Assembly (NCBI GenBank): GCA_001600415.1
Contig: BCJX01000003.1
Span: 757,596 to 796,096 of the forward strand
Origin: Pascua guehoae
Taxonomy: Eukaryota; Basidiomycota; Tremellomycetes; Trichosporonales; Trichosporonaceae
Reading direction: 5' to 3'
Length of the DNA: 38,501 nucleotides
Below the pieces are notes generated by a model that saw only the letters and a list, made by a program, of their open reading frames with translations, did not search any database and had not been told where the DNA came from. Shown one piece after another: positions 18,771 through 29,514 of this stretch; the first letter of the stretch is position 1, and the number at the start of each line of letters is the position of its first letter. The translations under genes and the position numbers were made by a program.

Positions 18771-20337
18771 CTACTCGAGCCACTCGCGTGGCGTTTTCAG
18801 CACCTTTTGGAGCTCCTCTTCGCGTGTTCCTGATCCCTCCTTGCCAATGGGGCACATGTACTCCCAGCGGGCGACTTCTGGGAGGGACATGAGGATGGAC
18901 TCTACGCGTGCGCCGGGAATGTTGAGGCCAAACTTGGTACCGCGGTCGTAGAGGAGGTTGAACTCTGCGTAGCGTCCGCGGCGAACGAGCTGCCACCTGC
19001 GCTCGTCGTCGGTGTATGGCTGTGCGACGCGGCGCTGAACAATGGGAACGTAGGCCTTGAGGAAACTGCTCGAGCAGTCCTTGACAAACTCGAAGATTTC
19101 GTCGCGCGAGGGCTCCTTTGCGCCGTTCTTGGTGTGAATGGCCGAGGACGAGGTGAGGTCGTCAAAGAAGACGCCGCCAATGCCGCGCGCCTCGCCGCGG
19201 TGTGGGATGAAAAAGTACTCGTCGCACCACTTTTTAAAGTCGGGGTAGTAGTTTGGGTTGTGCTTGTCGCAGGCCTCCTTGAGCTTTTGGTGGAAGAGGA
19301 CGGCGTCCTCGGGGTAGAGGTAGTTTGGCGTGAGGTCGGAGCCGCCGCCAAACCACCACGCGAGGGGCTTTTCGGGATTTTTGGGGTCGGCGAGCTCAAA
19401 GTAGCGGTAGTTGAGGTGGACGGTGGGGACGTGTGGCGAGCGGGGGTGGATGACAATCGAGAGACCCGTGGCAAAGTAGGGCAGAGGCTCGTCGGAGACG
19501 GGGATCGAGTCGTGGTCGGCCTTCATCTGGGCCTGGGCGCCCTTGGGAAGCCTGCCCTCGACAATGCTCACGTTGACGCCTGCCTTTTCAAACACGCGTC
19601 CGCCCGCGAGGACACAGCTGCTGCCCTCGCCGCCCGTGGGGCGGATCCAGTGATCACGCAGAAAGACTTGGGCATCGTGCTCGCCGTCCGGGGGCGCGGC
19701 GGCTTCGAGCGTCTCGAGCGTCTTGACAATGTGGTCCTGCAGATTCGTGACCCATGCCGCCATGCGAATGCGCATGGGGTTCTGCAAGTGTCAGCACATA
19801 CTAGCACATGGCCCTCAAGAAAATGTCAAAGGTGCCCACGGAGCAAGAGTCCCATGCCGAGGAACAGGCCGAGGTCGGGGAACCGCGCAAAGTCCAAGTT
19901 GCCACACACCTTCGGGTCGTCCATCTCGCGCGCGTGCACCGGCTCCCATGCCTCGCCGTCGGGCACACCAGACTCGGGGACTGGTACACCGTCCAGCCGC
20001 GTCTGGCCTTCGGGGCGCGCAAAGTAGCCGCTCGCAAACGCGAGGCAGAACCCGCCAACCGCACCGACAGCGCCGAGCTTGGCAAGCGTCGACACTGACG
20101 ACGGCTGGGACGGACCCGTCGCGTACATGCGCGCGGAGGCTGGGGCAGTCAGCAACAGTGGGCTTTGGGGTGGAGGAAATGACGAGTCGCGGTAGCCAGG
20201 CACTGGAACTAGGACTAGGACCAGGACCACCGCGGTGACCGACCGCGACGTCATGACGCAGACTTACTCCGAGGTGCATTGCGGCGCGCAGCCTGCAGAG
20301 CAGGGCGGGCACAGCGCATGGGCTGACGAAGAGACAT
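18771..20337 (-). CDS. HEM13: Coproporphyrinogen III oxidase (oxygen-dependent), mitochondrial form
   Basis: Exons 20268-20337, 19910-20139 and 18771-19781 give 436 residues; both introns are 128 nt. The enzyme oxidatively decarboxylates coproporphyrinogen III to protoporphyrinogen IX in heme synthesis. Exon 3 begins NPMRIRMAAWV and carries the family core: GGEGSSCVLAGGRVFEKAGVN, HLNYRYFE, WWFGGGSDLTPNYLYPED, KKWCDEYFFIPHRGEARGIGG, RRGRYAEFNLLYDRGT, and the end IGKEGSGTREEELQKVLKTPREWLE. Exons 1-2 add about 100 residues. These comprise an Arg-rich, acid-poor leader (MSLRQPMRCARPALQAARRNAPR) and a hydrophobic stretch (LGAVGAVGGFCLAFASGYFA). Together they resemble a bipartite mitochondrial intermembrane-space signal, unlike the cytosolic enzyme of baker's yeast. 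It shares a divergent promoter with COQ8. Confidence 0.95.
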
Positions 20338-20440
20338 GTTGGGTGGAAAAAAAAGGGGAGGGAGAAGGTGGGTAAAGGCGGAAAAGAGATTGGAAAGAGG
20401 CGTACTCTGGCCAGAATCGTGTGGCTGGCGTGTTTGAGAC

Positions 20441-20447
20441 TATATAA
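20441..20447 (-). promoter_or_regulatory. TATA box of HEM13
   Basis: TATATAA on the plus strand (TTATATA on the minus strand) lies 104 bp upstream of the HEM13 ATG in an otherwise GC-rich region. Confidence 0.45.
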
Positions 20448-20545
20448 GAGTTTACGGGAAACCCGGCTAGTCGGGGTTCAGAGAACAAGTCGTGTTGCGC
20501 TCGGACGAGGCCGCTCGGACGTGTTCGCGCAATGGAACAAGAGGG

Positions 20546-20550
20546 ATTGG
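20546..20550 (-). promoter_or_regulatory. CCAAT box facing HEM13
   Basis: CCAAT on the minus strand lies 209 bp upstream of HEM13; a second copy at 20389-20393 is 52 bp upstream. Family knowledge: the Hap2/3/5 complex binds CCAAT and controls heme and respiratory genes in fungi. Confidence 0.35.
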
Positions 20551-20805
20551 GCAGAGGTGGCAACAACAAGCCGGCGGGTGTGGGATCGGGGTCCTCGGGG
20601 GCCACGGGGGAGATGATGTGGTCGTAAGAGGATTGTTGGGGTTGGGGGGGTGGAATGTCTCGGGGGTGGGAGTAAAGGTGTTGCACGAGGTGCACGAGGT
20701 GCACGAGGTGGTGGTGGTCGCCGGTGGATTCCGACGTGGCTAAAGTTGCATGCAACCCGTCTCCATCCGCCCAGCCACAATTTTGTGGGGTCCCCGCACG
20801 ATTGT

Positions 20806-20810
20806 CCAAT
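20806..20810 (+). promoter_or_regulatory. CCAAT box facing COQ8
   Basis: TGTCCAATGA on the plus strand places a CCAAT box 107 bp upstream of the COQ8 ATG, a typical distance for Hap-complex sites. Confidence 0.35.
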
Positions 20811-20916
20811 GACGGCAGTGGCAGTCGGCACCACCCGGCGACTTTTCCATCAACACTTGTTCAAGTCCCACCACGCGTCCATCAGACCACCAGACCAGTG
20901 CATCAGTGCGTCTGCA

Positions 20917-23687
20917 ATGCCGCCCCCTCCTCCGCCGTCTACCGGCGTCCTCCTTTCTGCGGCTGTGCGCGTCTTTGCCCGCGCGGCCCAGATCCAGCTT
21001 GAGGAGGCTGCTGCCGCGGCTGGACATCGCGCAGAGTGGCCGGCACATTCGCCAGAACCCACTCCCGCGTCCACTCCGGCGGCCTCTCCCGCGCCCACGT
21101 CCACGCCCACGTCTGCGCCGCCACGATGGCAGCCCACACCCCCGCCACGGGCTCCAAGCCAAACGAGGCTACGCCCAGCGCCGGCACCAGCGCCTAAACT
21201 GCCCCCGTCGGAGCCCGAGCCCGTGGCCACCGCGACATTGAACCTGGAAAAAAGACACGAAGATGCTTCCCGAAAGGCGGCGGCGGCAGTGACGGACGCC
21301 GCACCACTGTCCAGCAGGACAGCGGCTGTAGTAGAGGCGTCACGCACTGCGGAGGCGGCGGCGCGCGCCGTCGAACAGCTGTCCGAGGCACAGTCTCCAT
21401 CGACCGTGTCACCCACAGCATCTGGGGTCTTTGACGAGTCTGGCCCATCTGCCCCGCTGGCCTCTACCGCGACCTCGGCCTCGACCACGACGTCAACCAC
21501 GACCACAATCCCACCTTCGACGACAAGAGAACCATCACCCCGCACCGAACCCACACCCGCCTCAGCCCCGACTCCACAAGCCGTAGACAACCTTCCCGAC
21601 CCAACCGCGGCCCTCCCCCAGATCGACACCGACACAGACCTCCCAGCCCTCCGCTCCTCGACGGTCCCGAGCTCCCGCCTCGGCCGGCTGTTCCACTATG
21701 GCTCGCTCGCCGCGTCCCTCTCGATCGGGGCGGCGACCGAGTCGATCCGCCGCACCGCGCGCGGGAGCGATGCGCAGGGGAGCGTGTTTATGAGCGATGC
21801 CAATGTGCGCCGGCTCGTGGCGACCCTGGGGCGGATGCGGGGTGCGGCGTTGAAGTTGGGCCAGTTTATGAGTATTCAGGGTGAGTGGGTGTGGTGTGCG
21901 AGTGGGGTAGGCTGTTTGGGACTGGTGGGAGTTGAGAGGTGAGGGCTGCATGGGTGGGGGGAAGAGGAGGGGGGTGTTGCGCAGGTAGGGGTAGGCGGCG
22001 GTTTGGGGGCTATTGTGTGGGCAAGGGCGTTGGGAGGTGTGGTTGAAGAGAGAGGTTCGGAGGAGGAGAGTGAGAAAGACGGTGCCGAAGCCAGCGACGT
22101 GCTGGAATGGCCCTGTCACGGTGTAAATGCCCGTGTCGCGTTGATGTGGGGTTGGTTTGTGTCGCGTTGGTTGGCGCCGCGTTGGTTGCGTTGATTTCCA
22201 CCGTCAAGGTCGGCGCAGGAGGTCACTGGCACATGCCTATGTGAAGGGATCAGTCCCGGTGTAACCGCCTATGGCATTTGCTATGGGTTGACATATCTAC
22301 GTGTACTCAGGATCCACCAATGACTACGACTAACCCCAGACAACCACATGCTCCCGCCCGAGATTGAGCGCGTGCTGCACCAAGTGCAAGCGCACGCAAA
22401 CTACATGCCGACCTGGCAGATGGAAAAGGTGCTCGCGACCGAGCTGGGCTCAGACTGGCCCAGCCTCTTTGCGGCCTTTGACAAGACGCCCGTGGCGTCT
22501 GCGTCCATTGGCCAAGTCCACCGCGCGGTGCTCGCAGACGGCACGCCCGTGGCGGTCAAGATCCAGTTTCCCGGCGTGGCCAGCTCGATTGACAGCGATA
22601 TCGCAAACCTGTCCATTCTGCTGCGCGCGACGGCCGTGCTCCCCAAGGGCCTCTACTTGCAAAACACGATTGCCGTCATGAAGCGCGAGCTCGAGGACGA
22701 GTGCGACTATGTGCGCGAGGGCGAGGCGGGGGAAAAGTTTGCACAGTTCCTCAAGGACGACCCCGTGTTTGTGGTGCCGCGCGTCATGCGGCAGGCGAGC
22801 ACGGGCAAGGTGCTCACGACTGAGTGGATGGCGGGGCGGCCGCTTAGCAAGCTCAAGGATATCGACCAGGAGACGCGCGACTTTGTAAGTGGCCCGTTGC
22901 CGGGGGGGGTNNNNNNNNNNNNNNNNNNNNNNNNNNNNNNNNNNNNNNNNNNNNNNNNNNNNNNNNNNNNNNNNNNNNNNNNNNNNNNNNNNNNNNNNNN
23001 NNNNNNNNNNNNNNNNNNNNNNNNNNNNNNNNNNNNNNNNNNNNNNNNNNNNNNNNNNCCCACAGCCCACAGCCCACAGCCCACAGCCCACAGCCCACAG
23101 CTAACACGCAGATCGGAACGCACGTCCTGCGCCTGTGCCTGCGCGAGCTCTTCGACTTCCGGTTCATGCAGACAGACCCCAACTGGGGCAACTTTCTCTT
23201 TGACGCCTCGGACCCGGCCCGCCTGCGCATCCAGCTCATCGACTTTGGCGCCAGCAGAGCCTACACAAAGGAGTTTATGGACGGGTGGTACCGCCTCCTC
23301 TCTGCGGCGCTGCGCGGCGACAGGGCGGCCATGAAGCACGAGTCCGAGGTCCTCGGCTACCTGACGGGTTCCGAGGAGGAGGTCATGCTCGACGCGCACC
23401 TCGACTCGATGGCCCTCCTGGCCTCCCCGTTCCAGCACCGGGGATTGTACCCCTTTGCGACGCAGGATATTACGGATAAAGTGCGCGAGCTCATTCCCGT
23501 CATGCTCAAGCACCGCCTCACGCCGCCGCCGGCGCCGACGTACAGCCTCAACCGCAAGCTCAGCGGGGCGTTCCTCATGTGCTCCAAGCTGGGCGCCAAT
23601 GTCGACTGCAAGGCGCTCTGGGACGAGGTTGTCGGGCGATACGTCGAGGGTCCCGAGCCAGAGGCCACAGAGGGTGGGGCGCTGTAG
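20917..23687 (+). CDS. COQ8: ABC1/ADCK atypical kinase COQ8 (ubiquinone biosynthesis)
   Basis: Exons 20917-21880, 22340-22884 and 23112-23687 give 694 residues. The N-terminal ~250 residues are Pro/Ala/Thr/Ser-rich and low-complexity. The UbiB/ABC1 kinase-like fold follows: the KxGQ motif (K313-L-G-Q316) in GAALKLGQFMSIQ, then DNHMLPPEIERVL, an Ala-rich loop reading VASASIGQVH, the AVKIQ lysine near 395, the QTDPNWGNFLF catalytic loop near 523-533 and the LIDFGASR metal-binding loop. Known role: a mitochondrial matrix-side ATPase/kinase-like protein needed for the CoQ synthesis complex. Intron 1 is 459 nt. Intron 2 contains a 148-N assembly gap, but QETRDF joins IGTHVLRLCLRELFDFRF without loss by comparison with the family, so the coding sequence appears complete. 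Whether the Ala-rich loop variation matters is unknown. Confidence 0.93.
22911..23058. other. Assembly gap (148 N) inside COQ8 intron 2
   Basis: The gap begins right after a G8T run (22902-22910) and ends at a CCCACAG heptamer array, so low-complexity intronic sequence probably broke the assembly. The N count may be arbitrary. Confidence 0.95.
23059..23100. repeat. CCCACAG heptanucleotide repeat, at least six copies
   Basis: Six perfect copies abut the assembly gap, so the true number is unknown. Each copy ends in CAG and so resembles a 3' splice site; the acceptor inferred from protein continuity is 11 nt further on, at 23109-23111. Confidence 0.9.
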
Positions 23688-24147
23688 ACGCGTCGAGATG
23701 TTAGATCTTGCATTTCTCCAGTGTTGGAACGGGGGCAGCTTGTGTCCGTTGGCCGTGCGCTGTCTTGACAGGTCAGGGCAGCAAGGTAGAGTGCATTGTG
23801 TACACGAATGGGACATGCACATGGGCAGTTAAATGGATACGGACGCAACTAGTGTGATACCGCTGACGTCGACTGCGGCCAACAACCTGCCTCTGCCTCT
23901 CGCATAGCACAACAGTTGCAAGAATGCAGGAGTGCATGTTTCTCCAAATTACTACTAGTGTAGAGCCACAAACCTCTCAGCACTGAGCACCGCTGCCGCT
24001 CAGATTCCTCCCACACTCCACACCCACACTCTACGACGCGCCTACTGTACAACAAGGGCAAGCACTACACCCCAAAGTCCGGAACCGATCGACTCTAGAC
24101 CCCAGGCCCTGAGTTCAAGGGGGTCAGGCCTGCGGACAGGCCTGAGG
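23688..24147. other. Convergent 3' flanks of COQ8 and SMC4
   Basis: 460 bp lie between the COQ8 stop and the SMC4 stop. The region holds the inverted repeat at 24124-24145 and no gene. Confidence 0.55.
24124..24145. repeat. Inverted repeat just 3' of the SMC4 stop codon
   Basis: TCAGGCCTG (24124-24132) and CAGGCCTGA (24137-24145) are perfect 9-bp arms around CGGA, starting 3 bp after the SMC4 stop. It could form a hairpin in the 3' UTR; function unknown. Confidence 0.6.
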
Positions 24148-27100
24148 TCAAGCCTTCAAGCGGCCAGAGAGCGGTGTCGCGGGGACCACAGTCGCGGGCG
24201 TCAACGGCACCCGTGCTGGTGTTGGGGCGACTGATGCTGCCGTAGACACCCGCCCTGGTAATCCTCTTCCTGGCCGGGCGGGTGTGGGTGGTGCATCTGG
24301 ACGCTTGCGCGCGACGGCCTGTGTTCGCAAGTCCTTGTTGTCAATCGCAATCGACTTTGTGCACTGGGGCGTGAGCTAACATTCTACCGACATCACCAAA
24401 CTCACGTTGGACGTCTTGTAGATTCCGACGAGACGGTGTGCGAGCTCAAACATGTCGTTGCGGAGCGAAATGACGATAAACTGCGCGGCCTGCGTCTTGG
24501 ACTGGATATAGTTTGCCACAATCGACACATTCTTAAAGTCGAGCGCGGCGTCAATCTCGTCCATAAAGTAGAGCGGCGTGGGCTTGAAGACGTGCAGGGC
24601 AAACACGAGTGCGAGCGACGCGAGCGTCTTTTCGCCACCTGAGAGGTTGGCAATCGGGCGCCAGCTCTTCTTTGGCGGCATGATGGAGAGCACGACGCCT
24701 TCCGAGAACGGGTCCATCGTGTCGACCAACTCAATCTCGGCATTACCGCCCATTGTGATCATCTGGAACGTTAGCATACCAACAATCAATCTCAGTTAAA
24801 ACTCACCTGGTACATTTCCTTGAGTTTGGCACTAATAGCCGAAAAGCCAGCCATAAACTCGTCGAGGCGCACCTTGCGCAGGTCGTCGTACCGCTGCTTG
24901 GCAGCGTCGCGCTGCGACGTCACAGACTCCATGTCGCGCGCACGGTCGAGGAATTCTGCCTCGCGCCGGCGGTACTCGGTGAGCACGTTGAGGTTGGGCT
25001 TGGCCCTTGCAATCTCCTCTTCGAGCTGCGCAATCTCGCCGTTGAGAATGTCCTTGTCGACAGAACGCAGCTCATCGGGGCTGTACTCGACCAGTTCGAG
25101 CGAGTCGTTTGAGGCATTCTTCTTGGACTTGGGCTTGGGTTTCGACTTGGACGACTTGGACTTGGCCTTGGGTGCTGCCTCGCCATCGTCATCGCTCCCT
25201 GCCTCTTCGTCATCTTCCTCCTCGTCACCGTCCTCTGCCTCCTCTTCAGAGTCCTCGGCGGCGTTCTCCTCGCCCTCTCCTTCCTCACCCTGCTTCTCGC
25301 CCTCCGCCTTCTCGCCCTCCTCCTCCTCTTCGTCCTCTTCATCGACAAAGACGAGCTCGAGCTCCTCGTGACGCTTGGCCCAGTGCTTGTACTTGTCCTT
25401 GCTGTCCTTTTGGACACGCATGTTGTCTTCAATCTTCTGCTTAATGTCCATCTGCTCGGGTCAGCACAAATTCACCACCGAGCTCTCCCTAGCGGCCATT
25501 ACTCACCTCGAGCTTGCGGAAAGCATTGATCTCAGTCGACGCCTCGTCGAGCTCTGCCTTGGCCTCGGCAAGACCCTCCTGTTCGTCGGTGGCGGCGTCC
25601 TGCGCCTCCTGGACCTTTTCGCGCATGACCGCCAAATCGTTCAAGCATGCCTGGAGGTCGCCGTCGACGGTCGCTAGCTCTGCCTCGACCTCTTCGAGCT
25701 TGGCAGTGTTGGCCGCAGTGGCCTTGGCCAGCTTTTCAGCGTCACGCGTCGCCTTGGCCTGGCCAACTTCGGCTTTGGTGATGGCCTCGGTGGCGAGGTC
25801 GAGCAGGCCCTTGGTCGTCGTAAACTTGGACTGGATAGCGCGGAGCCTCACACCGCCAACCTCGAGAATCTTGTTCTGCAGTTCCTTGATCTGCTCGCTG
25901 ATGGCGCCAGACTTTTCGCGCAGCTTGTTAGCGTCCTTGGTGAGGACGGCAATCTCGCCATCCAGGACCTTGATGCGCTTTTCGTCATTGGCGTCCGGCT
26001 TGCTCTGGGCCTTGAGCTCGGCGAGGCGCTTCTCGGCCTCTGCGATACGGCGGGCGCCAGTCTGCACGTCGAGCTCAATCTTCTCCATCTCGACCTCAAT
26101 GTCCGGGAGTCGCTTTCGGAACCGCGCGGCCTCTTGATCAGCCATGCGTTTGTCGGCCTGGAACGTGCTAAACTCGGTCTCGGCGACGGTGCACTCTTGT
26201 TCGTAGCGGGCAACCACTTCGGGCGCCACCCTGTCGGCCTTGAATTTGGAGCTCATGCCGCCGCGAGCGACACGCGCACCACCACCCGACATGGTTCCCG
26301 ACGGATCGATGAGCTTGCCGTCGAGGGTGACAACACGCCACCGCCTCTTGCCGTAGCCGATGCGCTGCGCCTGCTGCAGGTCCTCGGCCACAAGAGTGTT
26401 GTACAGGCCCTTGTAGAATGCGGGCGCGAAACGCGGGTCCTTGGGCTTGATGAGGTCAAAGAGGCGAGGGACGCCCTCGGGAGTTTCGATGCGACCGAGA
26501 TCACGAGGAGGCAGCTTCTCGAGAACCATGAACGATGCGCGGCCGACGTTACCCTTGCGGAGGTGCTCGATACATGCCTGACCTTGTTCGACAGTGTCGA
26601 CAACAAGGTTGTTGAGCGCGCTACAAGCAGTGGTGACGGCAACGTCGTACTTGTCGTCAATAACGCCAAGGTCACCGAGGCGGCCGTGGAATCCCTTGAT
26701 GCGGCCCTGGGCCTTGAGCTTGTTGAGGCTGGCCAGCACAGCGTTCTCCGACTTGTCTGCCGCGAGCGACGCCTTGGCTTCGTCGGTCTTCTGACGGCAA
26801 GTAGTAACCTTGGCACGGAGCTTCTCGGCCTGGGCGTTCATGGACTGGACCTTTGACTCAGCCTCGGCCAGAAGCTTCTTGGTCCTGACAGCCTCCTTCT
26901 TGAGAGCCTCGTACTCGTCGTGCTTGGACTGGTCGCCCTCGCGGATGGACTGGAGCGCGGTCTCAGCCTCATCGAGCGCAGTCTGCGCATCCGTGGCCTT
27001 GGCAGCAAGCAGGTCGCGCTCCGACTGGGCAACGTCGATGGCCGACTGCTTCTCGCTAATCTTGGCCGTCCAGGGCTCAAGTTCGCGCTGCTTGACCTCG

Positions 27101-29336
27101 ATTTGAGTGGTAAACTCGTCAGTCTTGTCTGTTATGTCAGCTGGAGCAACACGAGTCTCAGCTTACCCTTGAGGCTATCGCGGACTTCCTCGAGCTCCTT
27201 CTCCTCGGCCTCGAGCTTGCGCTCAAGGTCGGTGACCTTGGTGCGGTTGGACTCAATCTGGCCAGCGCAGCTGTCGACCGTGGCAAGTGCCTCTGACCGC
27301 GCGTGGTTGTCGTCGGAGATGGCCTTCTTGAACTTCTTCTGCTTGGTCACAAGGTGCTTCTTCTTCTCCTGCAGGCCGACTTCCTCCTTTTCGAATCGCT
27401 TCGAGTCCTTGATAAGAGCATCCGTAAAGCGCTTGACCTCTTCGTACGAGGCGAGCTTTTCGTCATAGCCTTTTTGCAGAGTCTCAATCTGCGCGAGGTG
27501 GTGCGCATTGCGCTCCTGCTCTTCGGTGAGCTGGCCGTTGAGGGAGTCGATCGCCTTGCTGGTAATGTCGATGTTGCTCTGGAGCGTGTGCATGTGGTAC
27601 TGCCACAGGAGCGACTTCTTGCGGGTAAGGTCGTTGGTGTCGCGGAGGTACGCTTCAGCCTCGCGTTTCTTGTCCTGGAAATGTTAGCTGTGCGGTACAC
27701 CGGACGACAACTAACCACAAGGGATGCCTTCTCACGCTCAACCATGCGCAGACGGTTCATCTTCTCCCCACGCTCCTCGTTGAGCGCCTCGACCTCAACC
27801 GAAGCCTCTTCGATCGGCGCCTTGTACTTGGTGGTCCCGATAATGTCTTCGAGGTACTCGAGAAGACCGTCCTCGTGCTCGTTCTGAGCCTTGGGCTTCA
27901 TCAACGCAATCGACTCAACCTCACCCTGGAGGATGAGGAAGCGGTTGTGGTCGAGGTCGATGCCCTTGCCCTTCAGGAGCGTGGTGACTTCAGTAAACGA
28001 GCTGGAGCGGTCGTTGATCGTGTACTTGGAAGAGTTGTTGCGGAACGCCGTACGCGTAACAACCAACTGCGAGTTGGGCACGAGAAGGAACTTGTCTACC
28101 CCAGGCTGTGGGTGAGCTTTGAGCCATTCAAGTCGTTTAGCTCACAAGATCAACAATCTCCCTAAACCACACTTCGACGGAACAGCTCTCGAGACCCTCT
28201 TTGCCCGCAGAGTTGTGGATAAGCTCGCTGAGCTTGCCCTGACGCATCTTGCTGGCGCGGTAGCCAAAGACGAAGAGGAGGGCGTCGATGGTGTTGCTCT
28301 TTCCGCTACCGTTGGGGCCAACGATGGCGCTGAACGACTTGTGGAAGGGACCAATCTCCTGGCGCCCGGCATACGACTTGAAGTTGACGAGAACAAGCTT
28401 GTGGATCGTAAGGCGGGGCTTGGGAGTCGACGGCGGCGGGAGCATAGGAGAGACTACACTGGCACGGGGCACGGCACCACCTGGCGTCTTGGGCGGGAGC
28501 AGGTGGCGGGGAATGTCGGGCGACGAAGAATCAGCCTTGTCGTCGCGAACGGTGCGGTCGCTGTTTCCAGCATCGCCATTCGCGTGCCCGGTGGGCGTAC
28601 GCGGGTCATCCTGCTCGCCAGGGACGGGAGTCTTGGAGCCATCGCGAGACACTTCTTCCTCGGCATCCGACGCCCCAGAGTCCGGTGGAGGCGTCGGGAG
28701 GGAATGGTACGTCGTAGCCGAGGGCGCAGTGGATGTGCGGGGGATGGATGGAGCAGTGATAAAGTCCTCAAGGTCCGAGTCCGAGTCCGACTCGATGACC
28801 TTGCGAGCCTTGGGCTTGGCCGGTTGTGCAGTCCTGCCTTTGCTCGTCGGCTTGGATACAGGAGTCGCGCTGTCATCCTCCTCGTCCTCGTCCTCTTCTT
28901 GTTCGTCGCCGTCCTCCTCCTCGCCATCCGCCGGTGCGGTAGGCTCCGGACGAACGGGGCTCTTGGGCGCCTTCTTGCTATTAGGCTTTGTCGGCGACCG
29001 CTTCTTCTCAGGCGACGGTGTCGCCATTGCGGACCGCATGCTGGACCGCGTACTCCTCCTCACTGGAGTGGGCGTCGTCTTTGCCTTGGATGCAGCTCGC
29101 CTCGTTGGCCGAGGCGCAACCTCCTCCTCGGTATCATCTTCACTCTCGCTCGCCGCGCCTTGCGCAACTGTATCGGCATCCGAGTCGTCCACATGGGATG
29201 TCGCAGACGGGGAAGGGGAAGGCATGGTCGCCTTACGCGCCCGCGTGCTCCGCGTCGACCGCGATGGAGCTGGGGAGGCAGCTGGAGCAGGCTTGGTCGC
29301 CGTGCTGACGGATCGTGTTGATCTCCTCGGCGGCAT
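24148..29336 (-). CDS. SMC4: Condensin core ATPase subunit SMC4
   Basis: Seven exons (28146-29336, 27716-28105, 27167-27674, 25507-27128, 24807-25451, 24406-24762, 24148-24363) join in frame to 1642 residues; introns are only 38-55 nt. The N-terminal extension (1-~315) is charged, with SP/TP-rich potential phosphosites. The head has FKSYAGRQEIGPFHKSF, Walker A GPNGSGKS at 340-347, then GYRASKMRQGKLSELIHNSA and PGVDKFLLVPNSQLVVTRTAF. Long coiled coils flank a hinge starting near residue 830. The C-terminal head has DPFSEG, PPKKSW, signature LSGGEKT at 1492-1498 and Walker B FMDEIDAALD at 1518-1527. MPPKKSW and DPFSEG separate SMC4 from other SMCs. Condensin (with SMC2) compacts mitotic chromosomes. 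Unusual points are a 75-residue Asp/Glu-then-Lys/Ser insert at about 1274-1348 in the returning coil and a Thr/Pro/Arg-rich C-terminal tail. Confidence 0.96.
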
Positions 29337-29508
29337 GGTGGTGATGGGTGGCGGTGGTGGTGGGGAAGGTGTTTGTGTTGGTGCCGAGATGTACGTCCGA
29401 GCTTGTTGGTGTCTTGTTTACACTCGGAATGGACGGAAGCAAATACGGAAAGGGAAAGGGAAAGCAAACGCGCCCATCATCGTCCATCCAGACTCAGGCA
29501 CGGCACCC

Positions 29509-29514
29509 ACGCGT
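29509..29514. promoter_or_regulatory. MCB-like element ACGCGT upstream of SMC4
   Basis: The palindrome ACGCGT lies 173 bp upstream of the SMC4 ATG. Family knowledge: MBF binds ACGCGT to drive G1/S genes in fungi. A six-base site in GC-rich DNA can occur by chance, and other copies exist in this window. Confidence 0.25.

Larger units (their letters stand above)
20338..20916. promoter_or_regulatory. Shared divergent promoter of HEM13 and COQ8
   Basis: 579 bp separate the two start codons. A TATATAA element at 20441-20447 lies about 105 bp upstream of HEM13. CCAAT boxes lie on the minus strand at 20389-20393 and 20546-20550 and on the plus strand at 20806-20810. A triplicated 9-bp GTGCACGAG-type repeat is at about 20684-20710. 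Joint control is inferred from the arrangement. Confidence 0.6.

Noticed and set aside
20255..20267. HEM13 start at a downstream in-frame minus-strand ATG (MTSRSVTAVV, 20254)
   Set aside because: That ATG lies inside the 128-nt first intron; the spliced leader from 20335-20337 gives a better initiation context and a targeting-like sequence.
20850..21635. 261-codon minus-strand ORF rich in Val/Ala/Gly
   Set aside because: It is antisense to the low-complexity N-terminus of COQ8, whose frame continues directly into the conserved kinase-like domain.
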